This document shows, piece by piece, positions 48,029-56,109 of a DNA stretch of 64,000 bases. The stretch's first letter is position 1; each line of letters starts with the position of its first letter. Source of the stretch: Vibrio hangzhouensis (GTDB taxonomy: Bacteria; Pseudomonadota; Gammaproteobacteria; Enterobacterales; Vibrionaceae); contig NZ_FNVG01000003.1 of NCBI RefSeq assembly GCF_900107935.1, positions 289,858 through 353,857 of the forward strand, read 5' to 3'. A program made the position numbers and the translations under genes. The notes below the pieces were generated by a model that was not told the DNA's origin, searched no databases, and saw only the letters and a program-made list of their open reading frames with translations.

Positions 48029-50298
48029 TGAACTACACAATCCTTACCGTTGGTAACCCCAACAGCGGTAAAACCACATTATTTAATGGCCTGACGGGGG
48101 CTAAACAGCAAGTGGGAAACTGGGCGGGCGTCACGGTTGAAAAGAAAACCGGGCAATATCAGCACGCGGGTGATGAATTCCAACTAACGGACTTACCGGG
48201 CATTTACGCTCTGGATAGTGGCAATGACGGCAACAGTATTGATGAGTCCATTGCTTCGCGAGCGGTTTTGACCCATCCGGCCGATCTGATCATTAACGTT
48301 GTCGATGCGACAAGTCTGGAGCGCAGCCTATACATGACGCTTCAGTTGCGTGAGCTTGGTCGCCCGATGGTTGTGGTCCTAAATAAAATGGATGCGCTGA
48401 AACGAGAGCGCGTGAAGTTGGATATAGCAGGGTTGGAAAAGGCACTAGGGTGTCCGGTCATGACCCTTTCGGCGACCGATAAAGACCAGGTTCGTAACCT
48501 GAAAGAGCGTCTGCATAAGACTGTTGTCCAGGGGCTTACTCTGGATGCTCTGAACATTGATTATGGTGTTGAGATGGAACAGGCCATCGCTAAAGTTGAA
48601 ACCGTCTTTGCCGGAGAGTCAGTGAATCCAAGAGCTCTGTCGATCAGGGCATTGGAAAATGACGTCATGGTGCTGAATGCTCTGACATCGGAACAACGAG
48701 ATACCATCGCGCTGGCAGGTCAGCAAACTGAGCTTGATATCGACCTACAAGTAGCTGATACCAAGTACACTTTTTTACATGAACAGTGCAAGAAACTGCG
48801 TCGTAGTGAAGGAAAGTTAAGCCGTAGCTTCACTGAGAAAGTAGATGCCTTGATTCTTAACAAGTGGGTCGGCGTACCGTTCTTCTTTGTGGTGATGTAC
48901 CTGATGTTCATGTTCTCGATTAACATTGGTAGCGCATTCATCGACTTTTTTGATATCGGTGTAGGGGCACTCCTGGTTGATGGGGGACATTATCTTCTTG
49001 ACGATCATTTGCCCGTCTGGTTGGTGACATTGATTGCAGACGGTGTTGGAGGTGGTATTCAAACGGTTGCTACCTTTATTCCTGTAATTGCGGCGCTTTA
49101 TCTGTTTTTGGCCGTTTTGGAAAGCTCTGGCTATATGTCCCGAGCAGCCTTCGTTTTAGATAAAGTAATGCAGAAAATTGGTCTTCCAGGTAAGGCGTTT
49201 GTGCCACTAGTATTGGGTTTCGGCTGTAACGTACCTTCTATTATGGCCACGCGTACTCTGGATCAGGAGCGAGAGCGTAAACTTGCAGCCTCAATGGCAC
49301 CATTTATGTCGTGTGGTGCGCGCCTGCCTGTATACGCGTTGTTCGCGGCGGCTTTTTTCCCGCAAAGTGGACAGAATGTGGTGTTTGCTCTTTATGTATT
49401 GGGCATCATCGCTGCGGTGTTTACAGGCCTTGTGTTGAAGCACACTGTCTATCCGGGATCGAGCGACAGCCTGGTAATGGAAATGCCGGACTATGAACTG
49501 CCTACATTCCAGAATGTGATGATCAAAACCTGGCAGAAGCTGAAACGTTTTGTTTTGGGGGCGGGTAAAACCATAGTGGTAGTGGTGACTATTCTGAGCT
49601 TCCTTAACTCTGTGGGTACTGATGGTTCATTTGGCAATGAAGACAGCGAAAATTCGGTACTGTCTAAAGCGGCACAAGTAGTGACGCCCGTGTTTGCGCC
49701 TATGGGAGTGCAGCAAGACAACTGGCCTGCGACTGTGGGTATTATTACCGGTATTTTTGCCAAAGAAGCGGTTGTTGGCACACTGAACAGTCTTTATACC
49801 TCAGAGGAGGGGGAAGAGACTGAATACGACTTGATCGGCAGCTTGCAAGAAGCTGTGGCGTCTATTCCTGCTAATTTGGCGGCACTCAGCTACTCTGATC
49901 CTTTGGGAGTGGATGTTGGTGACTTGTCTGACAGCAATGCGGTAGCGGAAGAACAGGAAGTGGATAGCTCTATTTTTGGTAATCTGAAAGGCTATTTTGT
50001 GAGTGGCAATGCGGCATTTGCCTACCTTATCTTTATTCTGCTTTATACACCTTGTGTCGCAGCGATGGGGGCATACGTAAAAGAGTTTGGTCAAAAGTAC
50101 GCACGCTTTATCGCACTCTGGACCATGGGCCTGGCTTATGGTGGCGCGACTCTGTACTACCAGATCACACACTTTGCAGCTCATCCGGCATCAAGTGCAC
50201 TTTGGATTGCGGTGATACTGGGTGCTGGCATTCTGATGTTCAAACTACTGCAGCGTCAGGGGAGAAAGCAAATTGAACCAGAGGTCCAGGTGGCATGA
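48028..50298 (+). CDS. feoB: Ferrous iron permease FeoB
   Basis: GTPase-coupled Fe(II) importer in the inner membrane, 756 residues. N-terminal G domain with G1 GNPNSGKTTLF (8-18), G3 DLPGIY, G4 NKMD. A helical switch domain follows, then the C-terminal membrane part with two Gate motifs, including LVLGFGCNVPSIMATRTL and MSCGARLPVYALF (cysteine ligands). The C-terminal half near 640-680 has an acidic soluble insertion. ATGA overlap with feoC. Confidence 0.97.
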   Translation: MNYTILTVGNPNSGKTTLFNGLTGAKQQVGNWAGVTVEKKTGQYQHAGDEFQLTDLPGIYALDSGNDGNSIDESIASRAVLTHPADLIINVVDATSLERSLYMTLQLRELGRPMVVVLNKMDALKRERVKLDIAGLEKALGCPVMTLSATDKDQVRNLKERLHKTVVQGLTLDALNIDYGVEMEQAIAKVETVFAGESVNPRALSIRALENDVMVLNALTSEQRDTIALAGQQTELDIDLQVADTKYTFLHEQCKKLRRSEGKLSRSFTEKVDALILNKWVGVPFFFVVMYLMFMFSINIGSAFIDFFDIGVGALLVDGGHYLLDDHLPVWLVTLIADGVGGGIQTVATFIPVIAALYLFLAVLESSGYMSRAAFVLDKVMQKIGLPGKAFVPLVLGFGCNVPSIMATRTLDQERERKLAASMAPFMSCGARLPVYALFAAAFFPQSGQNVVFALYVLGIIAAVFTGLVLKHTVYPGSSDSLVMEMPDYELPTFQNVMIKTWQKLKRFVLGAGKTIVVVVTILSFLNSVGTDGSFGNEDSENSVLSKAAQVVTPVFAPMGVQQDNWPATVGIITGIFAKEAVVGTLNSLYTSEEGEETEYDLIGSLQEAVASIPANLAALSYSDPLGVDVGDLSDSNAVAEEQEVDSSIFGNLKGYFVSGNAAFAYLIFILLYTPCVAAMGAYVKEFGQKYARFIALWTMGLAYGGATLYYQITHFAAHPASSALWIAVILGAGILMFKLLQRQGRKQIEPEVQVA

Positions 50299-50525
50299 TA
50301 TTGTCAGAGCTAAAACACTATATTGAACATAACCCTGGTGCGAGTCGGCACGACCTGGCGAAAAAGTTTGCCCTAAGTGAAGATGGTGTTGATGCAATGC
50401 TGGCGGTATGGATTCGCAAAGGCACGATCTCCCGAATGTTGGATACGAACCAATCCCAGCAGGTGACTCGGGTGCGATATTCGCTTAACCGAACCGATGC
50501 TTTGTCAGTGACGGTCAGAATGTAA
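50295..50525 (+). CDS. feoC: FeoC-like winged-helix protein
   Basis: A 76-residue helix-turn-helix protein at the end of feoABC. Pattern ILSELKHYIEHNPGASRHDL, then EDGVDAMLAVWIRKGTI. Enteric FeoC has a C-terminal four-cysteine cluster; this protein contains no cysteine at all, so it cannot bind an Fe-S cluster by that means. It may act as a FeoB stabiliser or assembly partner. Starts by ATGA overlap with feoB. Confidence 0.85.
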   Translation: MILSELKHYIEHNPGASRHDLAKKFALSEDGVDAMLAVWIRKGTISRMLDTNQSQQVTRVRYSLNRTDALSVTVRM

Positions 50526-50544
50526 TAACTGGAAGACAGACTAC

Positions 50545-50575
50545 AATAGCCGCTTCAATGAAGCGGCTATTTTTA
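50545..50575 (+). terminator. Intrinsic terminator of feoABC
   Basis: Stem AATAGCCGCTT / AAGCGGCTATT with loop CAATG, followed by T-rich sequence. Confidence 0.87.
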
Positions 50576-50635
50576 TTGATGTTGACTTAACCTAAACAAC
50601 TTATCGCCAGCACTTAACATCAGCGGGCGGGGAGA

Positions 50636-51064
50636 TTAACTGCGCTGAAACAGGCTACTCAGGGAGAGTACATTGCCGATACGGGTCATGAGCTCAGCTT
50701 GTTCCTCATCGCTGCGTTGCTCGCCTTTGGTGTTTCCCCACACAGGCCCAGGCCAGGCAATGTCGTCCTTAAAACGGGCGATATGATGGATATGAAGTTG
50801 CGGCACCATATTGCCTAAGGCACCCAAGTTGAGTTTATCCGGCTGGAAAGTGGCTTCAAGCGCCTGGCTGACCGCCTGAGATTCAAGTAAAAACTGCTGT
50901 TGCTCCTGCATTGGCAAATGGTGCAGTTCTTTAAGATTTTCGCGTTTGGGTACCAGAATGACCCAGGGAACGGCGCTGTCTTTGCTCAATAGCGCAATGC
51001 AAAGCGGGAAGTGACCCAGTACCGTTGTGTCTTTTGCCAACTGTGGATGTAATTCGAAACTCAT
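50636..51064 (-). CDS. HIT family protein
   Basis: A 142-residue histidine-triad superfamily protein, probably a nucleotide hydrolase or transferase. The triad region is PQLHIHHIARFKDD, with histidines at 91, 93 and 94; the spacing departs from the canonical HxHxHxx, since the third histidine directly follows the second. Conserved tryptophan and proline residues lie downstream (AWPGPVWG). The substrate is unknown. It lies between feoC and argS, as in other vibrios. Confidence 0.85.
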   Translation of the reverse strand: MSFELHPQLAKDTTVLGHFPLCIALLSKDSAVPWVILVPKRENLKELHHLPMQEQQQFLLESQAVSQALEATFQPDKLNLGALGNMVPQLHIHHIARFKDDIAWPGPVWGNTKGEQRSDEEQAELMTRIGNVLSLSSLFQRS

Positions 51065-51141
51065 GTTCTCATTCCGTGGTCGATAAAGTGGATTCAGTAT
51101 ATCTTAACATGCGGGATTTGTAGTCGGACTGCAGATAAAAT

Positions 51142-51172
51142 AAAAGGTTGACGTTTTCACGCCAACCTTTTT
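51142..51172. terminator. Terminator of argS
   Basis: Stem AAAGGTTG(A)CG / CG(C)CAACCTTT with a 6-base loop and one A-C mismatch; on the minus strand TTTTATTTTA follows. Confidence 0.75.
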
Positions 51173-51195
51173 ACCGTCATGCCTTTAGTGGGGCA

Positions 51196-52929
51196 TTACA
51201 TACGTTCTAGCGTATCAATGCCTAGCAGATCCAGACCTTGTTTGATGGTCTTAGCCGTTAGTGCAGCAAGACGTAGACGGCTTTGCTTCACAGCTTCGTC
51301 TTCAGCGATTAGGATTGGGCACGCTTCGTAGAAGCTAGAGAATTGACCTGCTAGTTCAAACAGGTAGCTACACATGATGTGAGGCTGACCTTCACGAGCC
51401 ACTGACTCAACCGCTTCTTCAAATTGTAGAAGCTTAGCGACTAGTGCTTTCTCTTTTTCATCAGTGATCTTGATGTCGCCAGCAAGCTCATCCATAGAAA
51501 CGCCAGCTTTAGCAAATATTGATGCCACGCGAGTGTATGCGTACTGCATGTATGGCGCAGTGTTGCCTTCGAACGCTAGCATATTGTCCCAGTCGAACAC
51601 GTAGTCAGTGGTACGGTGCTTAGAAAGATCGGCATACTTAACCGCTGCCATCGCAACAGTGTTAGCAATGTTTGCTTTCTCTTCGCTCGCAAGCTCTGGA
51701 TTCTTAGATTCGATAAGCGCGTTAGCACGTTCTACCGCTTCATCCAGTAGATCAGCAAGACGAACCGTACCGCCTGCACGTGTCTTAAATGGACGGCCAT
51801 CTTTACCTAGCATCATGCCGAACGCATGGTGCTCAAGAGTTGTTGACTCTGGTACGTAGCCTGCTTTACGAACGATAGTCCATGCCTGCTGTAGGTGCTG
51901 GTGCTGACGTGAGTCGATGAAGTAAAGTACACGATCCGCGCCTAGTTGCTCATAACGGTACTTAGCACATGCGATATCAGTGGTGGTGTATAGGAAACCA
52001 CCGTCGCGTTTTTGGATGATAACGCCCATTGGCTCACCATCTTTGTTTTTGTATTCATCAAGGAATACCACCTGCGCGCCGTCATCCTCAACTGCTAGGC
52101 CTTTTTCTTGAAGATCTTTTACGATAGCTGGAAGCATGTCGTTATACATACTTTCGCCCATCACATCTTCGCGAGTAAGCGATACGTTTAGACGGTCGTA
52201 GTTACGCTGGTTTTGAATCATAGTGATATCAACTAGTTTCTTCCACATCTCAGCGCAGAACTCATCACCACTCTGTAGTTTAACTACGTAGTTACGAGCG
52301 CGTACTGCGAATTCTTCGTCTTCATCGTACAGTTTTTTAGATTCACGGTAGAAGGCTTCCAGGTCAGAAAGCTCCATAGACACTTCGCCAGATTCTTTTT
52401 GAACGCGCTCTAGGTTTGCGATAAGCATACCGAACTGAGTACCCCAGTCACCGATGTGGTTAGCACGAACAACCTTGTGGCCAAGGAACTCTAGAGTACG
52501 AACAACCGCATCACCGATGATGGTTGAACGAAGGTGACCAACGTGCATCTCTTTTGCAACGTTTGGTGCTGAGTAGTCTGCAACGATCGTTTGTTGCGCT
52601 TGTGTCGCTACACCTAGGCGAGCATCAGCAAGAGCTTGGTCGGCTTGCTGTGCTAGAAACTCTTCGCTTAGGAAGATGTTGATAAAACCGGGACCAGCAA
52701 TTTCAGTTTTGCTTGCAATTCCATCTAGGTCCAAAACATCCAGAACTTTTTGCGCGAATTCTCGTGGATTAGTGCCCAACTTCTTAGCAACGCCCATTAC
52801 ACCATTCGCTTGGTAGTCACCAAACTGTGGTTTTGCTGATTGGCGAACAGCCGCAGGACTGCCTGCAGGTGCGCCAGCGGCTTCGAGAGCCTGAGATACT
52901 TTGTCGTTGATCAGTGCTTGGATATTCAC
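51196..52929 (-). CDS. argS: Arginyl-tRNA synthetase
   Basis: Class I synthetase charging tRNA-Arg. From GTG 52929 it has 577 residues, exactly the E. coli length, and begins [15 protein letters not shown] like its homologues. The ribosome binding site AAGGA lies 7 bases before this GTG but only 1 base before the upstream ATG 52935, so the GTG is preferred. HIGH-like motif is [13 protein letters not shown] (within [14 protein letters not shown]). The KMSKS position is degenerate ([13 protein letters not shown]), as is normal for ArgS. Confidence 0.97.
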   Translation of the reverse strand: MNIQALINDKVSQALEAAGAPAGSPAAVRQSAKPQFGDYQANGVMGVAKKLGTNPREFAQKVLDVLDLDGIASKTEIAGPGFINIFLSEEFLAQQADQALADARLGVATQAQQTIVADYSAPNVAKEMHVGHLRSTIIGDAVVRTLEFLGHKVVRANHIGDWGTQFGMLIANLERVQKESGEVSMELSDLEAFYRESKKLYDEDEEFAVRARNYVVKLQSGDEFCAEMWKKLVDITMIQNQRNYDRLNVSLTREDVMGESMYNDMLPAIVKDLQEKGLAVEDDGAQVVFLDEYKNKDGEPMGVIIQKRDGGFLYTTTDIACAKYRYEQLGADRVLYFIDSRQHQHLQQAWTIVRKAGYVPESTTLEHHAFGMMLGKDGRPFKTRAGGTVRLADLLDEAVERANALIESKNPELASEEKANIANTVAMAAVKYADLSKHRTTDYVFDWDNMLAFEGNTAPYMQYAYTRVASIFAKAGVSMDELAGDIKITDEKEKALVAKLLQFEEAVESVAREGQPHIMCSYLFELAGQFSSFYEACPILIAEDEAVKQSRLRLAALTAKTIKQGLDLLGIDTLERM

Positions 52930-53104
52930 ACGCATTTCCTTCAAAACTTGGCTTCAATTCTTGGAATTGGATTTAATCTAGTAAATTGGCGCACATAATA
53001 GCAACTTTAGCGCCGCTGACCTAGGGGGAAAGTTTGTATTTTTTCTGATTCTGACTAAATCCTGCTACTATTTGGTGTTTGATGACCAAAACGAGCCGGA
53101 AAAA

Positions 53105-53704
53105 ATGCAACAAACCCTGATAGAAAAAGGATTAGTGCCTTCTTTGATGCTGAATAAAATTGATGATTTTCTGGATAATATTCAGGCTTTATGCAGCAAG
53201 TTATCTATGGATTTATCCAGTTATCAAGCGGACCACATTGCCTTGAGAATCAATGATTCTGAGGTGGCGAAAGCAGCGCATCAGGCATGGTTACCCTACG
53301 GTCAGGTGATTTCTGAAGCGCAAATTAACGGTCGACCTATTGTTGTGCTTGCGTTCAATCAACCAGTAAAAAGTCATGGGTGGTCGATTGAGTGTCTGGA
53401 GCTGCCTTACCCTGCCATCGGTAAGTCTCACCCAGTGGAAGATTGGGAACATGTCGAGTTTGTTGTTCCGTCATCGGCAACGACAGCGGAAGCGTTCTTG
53501 CTGCATTTGGTAGATATCTTCCCTGCGCTGGCTGAAAGCCTCGAACAACTGGATACCCTTAACATCAGCATGAAGCTTTCCAGCCCAAAGGGGGAAGGGG
53601 AACGGCTGGCCAACCCGACGGTCGCCTTTAAGCATGACAATATTTGTATCAAGCTGCACCCACACAGTTTGAAGCGCATTGTGGCCTCTGAACAGTCGGC
53701 ATAA
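53105..53704 (+). CDS. YecM-like VOC-superfamily protein
   Basis: A 199-residue protein of the YecM family (vicinal oxygen chelate fold, function unknown). Family segments: DHIALRINDSEVAKAAHQAW, GRPIVVLAF, IECLELPYP, WEHVEFVVP and FKHDNICIKLHPHSLKRIV. ATG 53105 is preferred over the in-frame TTG 53072. It is divergent from argS, the same pair as argS/yecM in E. coli. The conserved histidines and glutamates (DHI, EHVEF, KLHPHS) could hold a metal. Confidence 0.85.
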   Translation: MQQTLIEKGLVPSLMLNKIDDFLDNIQALCSKLSMDLSSYQADHIALRINDSEVAKAAHQAWLPYGQVISEAQINGRPIVVLAFNQPVKSHGWSIECLELPYPAIGKSHPVEDWEHVEFVVPSSATTAEAFLLHLVDIFPALAESLEQLDTLNISMKLSSPKGEGERLANPTVAFKHDNICIKLHPHSLKRIVASEQSA

Positions 53705-53850
53705 ACTTCTGCATGGCATTGAGTTAACCGTCTGGAAGAGCATGACCCGAATCGGCTCGGTGATCACAATATAGCGACAAGCCCTTACCGATAACCCAGT
53801 TGTTTAAGACTAGACTCAATAAGTCAACATCGTCTTTTAGGAACTGACAC

Positions 53851-54654
53851 GTGATGATCAAATCAACACTCCACATCGGATCAGGGCTTGTTTTCATATG
53901 CTTCGCGCTCTCGGTATCAGCCACCGAGTTTGATACAGAAAACCCACGCTGCAAACCCAGCCAACAGCGACAAGTGTCTAACGGGCACATTGATCTCAAT
54001 TTAACTTTTTGTAATCGCCTGACCCTTCACAATGGTGAACAAGTTGTGTGGACGTCAAACTACATCTCACCATACGAGGTTGCAGCAGAACGCTGGCTGC
54101 AAGTGCTTACCGCTGTTGATGGTGTTGAACATCACTCGCTTGGTATCAACGTCTATGTGGTTCCACTAGCGGACGCTAATGGAATGGCAGGGCCTGAGTC
54201 TGAAATCGATGTGAACTGGCGACTGATCCCAACCCAAGGATCGGTTTTTATCGGCAGTCACACCTATGAACCCGAGTTCGACAACATCGAGTTCAGAGCC
54301 AATATTCTGCATGAAATGGGGCATGTATTTGGTGTCGGGGCGTATTCGATGGACTACACGCGTCACGACAAACAGTTCGGAAAAGTCTTTCTGGTTCGTG
54401 ACAGTCAGGCGGTTAAACAGTTCAATCAGCAGTATTCTGTTAATTATAGCGAGTTACCCATCAGTGACGACGGAGGGCATTTGTATGATTCAAAGTGGGC
54501 TGAAGACAAACCGCGATACAACCAGAACGGTCAGCCAGTACCGGATATGACAGAAGAGCTGATGGCAAACGGTGCCAAAATTGGTCCGGTGACATTAGGG
54601 TTGCTGGATGACCTAGGTTACCAAGTCGATTATTCGAAGGGCGATCGTTACTAA
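53851..54654 (+). CDS. Secreted zinc metalloprotease, leishmanolysin (M8)-like
   Basis: A 267-residue exported protein. Signal peptide to about residue 24 (ends SVSA). The zinc motif is ILHEMGHVFGVG: H154, E155, H158, with glycine 161 as in metzincins. A third ligand is probably H210 in DDGGHLYDSKW, and the Met-turn is ELMANG (M238), followed by PVTLGLLDDLGYQV, as in leishmanolysin-type enzymes. It is unusually compact for that family and has no visible anchor, so it is probably periplasmic or secreted. Two cysteines (C34, C54) could form a disulfide. GTG 53851 or ATG 53854 with AGGAA upstream. Confidence 0.8.
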   Translation: MMIKSTLHIGSGLVFICFALSVSATEFDTENPRCKPSQQRQVSNGHIDLNLTFCNRLTLHNGEQVVWTSNYISPYEVAAERWLQVLTAVDGVEHHSLGINVYVVPLADANGMAGPESEIDVNWRLIPTQGSVFIGSHTYEPEFDNIEFRANILHEMGHVFGVGAYSMDYTRHDKQFGKVFLVRDSQAVKQFNQQYSVNYSELPISDDGGHLYDSKWAEDKPRYNQNGQPVPDMTEELMANGAKIGPVTLGLLDDLGYQVDYSKGDRY

Positions 54655-54656
54655 AT

Positions 54657-54687
54657 TGAAAGGCGCTTCCCTTATGAGAGAAGCGCC
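54657..54687 (-). terminator. Hairpin after purU
   Basis: Stem GGCGCTTC / GAAGCGCC with a 10-base loop; on the minus strand TTTCAATTT follows, a modest T-tract. Confidence 0.6.
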
Positions 54688-54698
54688 GGGAATAACCG

Positions 54699-55532
54699 TT
54701 AGAGAATGACGGTCTTGTTGCCGTAGACAAAGACATGGTCATTGATGACTTTGTTCAAGGCTTTGGACAGCACGTTTTTCTCAACATCTCGTCCAGCTTG
54801 AGCCATGTCGGCGGCACTGAAGTTGTGGTCTACAGGAATTACATCCTGTTTAATGATAGGTCCTTCATCCAGGTCGTTAGTAACAAAGTGCGCCGTTGCA
54901 CCAATGATTTTGACCCCGCGGTCATAAGCCTGCTGATAAGGTTTCGCGCCGATAAAGGCTGGCAAGAAGCTGTGGTGAATGTTGATGATCTTATGGTGGT
55001 ACTTCTCAACAAAGGTCGGCGTCAGTACGCGCATATATTTTGCCAATACCAGATAGTCGGCATCGTACTGATCGATGGCTTCCAGCATTTTTGCTTCGTG
55101 TTCTTCACGGCTCAGGCCATCATGTGACACACTGTGGTAAGGGATGTCAAATTTCTCAGTCAGTCCCTGCAGGATATCGTAGTTACCGATCACCGCAGCA
55201 ATGTCTACATCCAGACTGCCGTCAAAATTCTTCATCAGAATATCGCCCAGACAATGCGCTTCTTTGGTCACCAGAATCACGATGCGTTTGCGTGATGAAC
55301 CAACGAGTTTTCGTTTGGCGCCTGTTGGCAGGGCTTGATCCAGATCGGCCAGAAAAGTTTCATCGTTAAAATAACCCTCCAGCTCGGTACGCATAAAGAA
55401 ATGGCCGCTGGTGTTATCCACAAATTCGTTGTTGTGAATAATGTTGAGCTGATGCTTGTAACAGATGTTGGTGATTTTAGAGATCAGTCCAGGAGCATCA
55501 TTACAATGCGTCAATAAGGTTTTCTTTTCCAT
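54699..55532 (-). CDS. purU: Formyltetrahydrofolate deformylase
   Basis: Hydrolyses 10-formyltetrahydrofolate to formate and tetrahydrofolate, balancing one-carbon pools and supplying formate to PurT. It has 277 residues: N-terminal ACT domain (1-80, HCNDAPGLISKITNICY) and C-terminal formyl-transfer domain with KYMRVLTP and the catalytic IHHSFLPAFIGAKPY region, plus ATAHFVTNDLDEGPII. Length and motifs are complete. Confidence 0.96.
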   Translation of the reverse strand: MEKKTLLTHCNDAPGLISKITNICYKHQLNIIHNNEFVDNTSGHFFMRTELEGYFNDETFLADLDQALPTGAKRKLVGSSRKRIVILVTKEAHCLGDILMKNFDGSLDVDIAAVIGNYDILQGLTEKFDIPYHSVSHDGLSREEHEAKMLEAIDQYDADYLVLAKYMRVLTPTFVEKYHHKIINIHHSFLPAFIGAKPYQQAYDRGVKIIGATAHFVTNDLDEGPIIKQDVIPVDHNFSAADMAQAGRDVEKNVLSKALNKVINDHVFVYGNKTVIL

Positions 55533-55798
55533 GATTTACCGCTTCCGTGAAATATAAACTGTACCTCTTCGTAATACTGAATTCAGGGATAATATCAGGT
55601 AATAGTGCAACATATTGATGTGCGTCTAATTTTACGAATGTGAGGATTTAAATTGGTGCGTTTATTGAGGTTGTACGCAATCTATCCGACATTATTAATC
55701 TATTCTGAGCTAGGTTTCAACAAAAGAAGTCAGTCTGGATCGCTCAAAGGTTGTTCTGGCTTTGTTGGACTTTTTCAATTCAGCTTCAGGAGAGTGCT

Positions 55799-55996
55799 AT
55801 GGACAAAGAACTACTCGCGCGCAAACTCTATGAACAGCGAGTTTCAGAGCTCGTCGGAGATTCAGTCATCGACCTTCATGAACTTGATGAACTCTGGCAG
55901 AGCAAAGTATCACCCACTCAGGCAGCGGAACAGTTAAAACAACAGAGTGAACCGAATGCTCCGGGGTGGCTGACCCGTTATCTCAATAAATACTGA
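55799..55996 (+). CDS. Small protein of unknown function
   Basis: A 65-residue, charged, helical protein (MDKELLARKLYEQRVSELVG at the start, PGWLTRYLNKY at the end), without signal peptide or cysteines. AGGAGA lies 5-6 bases ahead of the ATG, which is why this start is used rather than the longer frame from 55751. It lies between purU and yoaA on the plus strand. I do not recognise a family. Confidence 0.6.
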   Translation: MDKELLARKLYEQRVSELVGDSVIDLHELDELWQSKVSPTQAAEQLKQQSEPNAPGWLTRYLNKY

Positions 55997-56109
55997 CTTT
56001 CTCTTCATTACGTCATCAGACCAAGGGGGCTTGCATGCCTCCTTTTCAATTTTGAACTGCAGATGGATTGGGTATACTAGGCCCATCATTTACCCAGCAG
56101 CAGCCGCAA

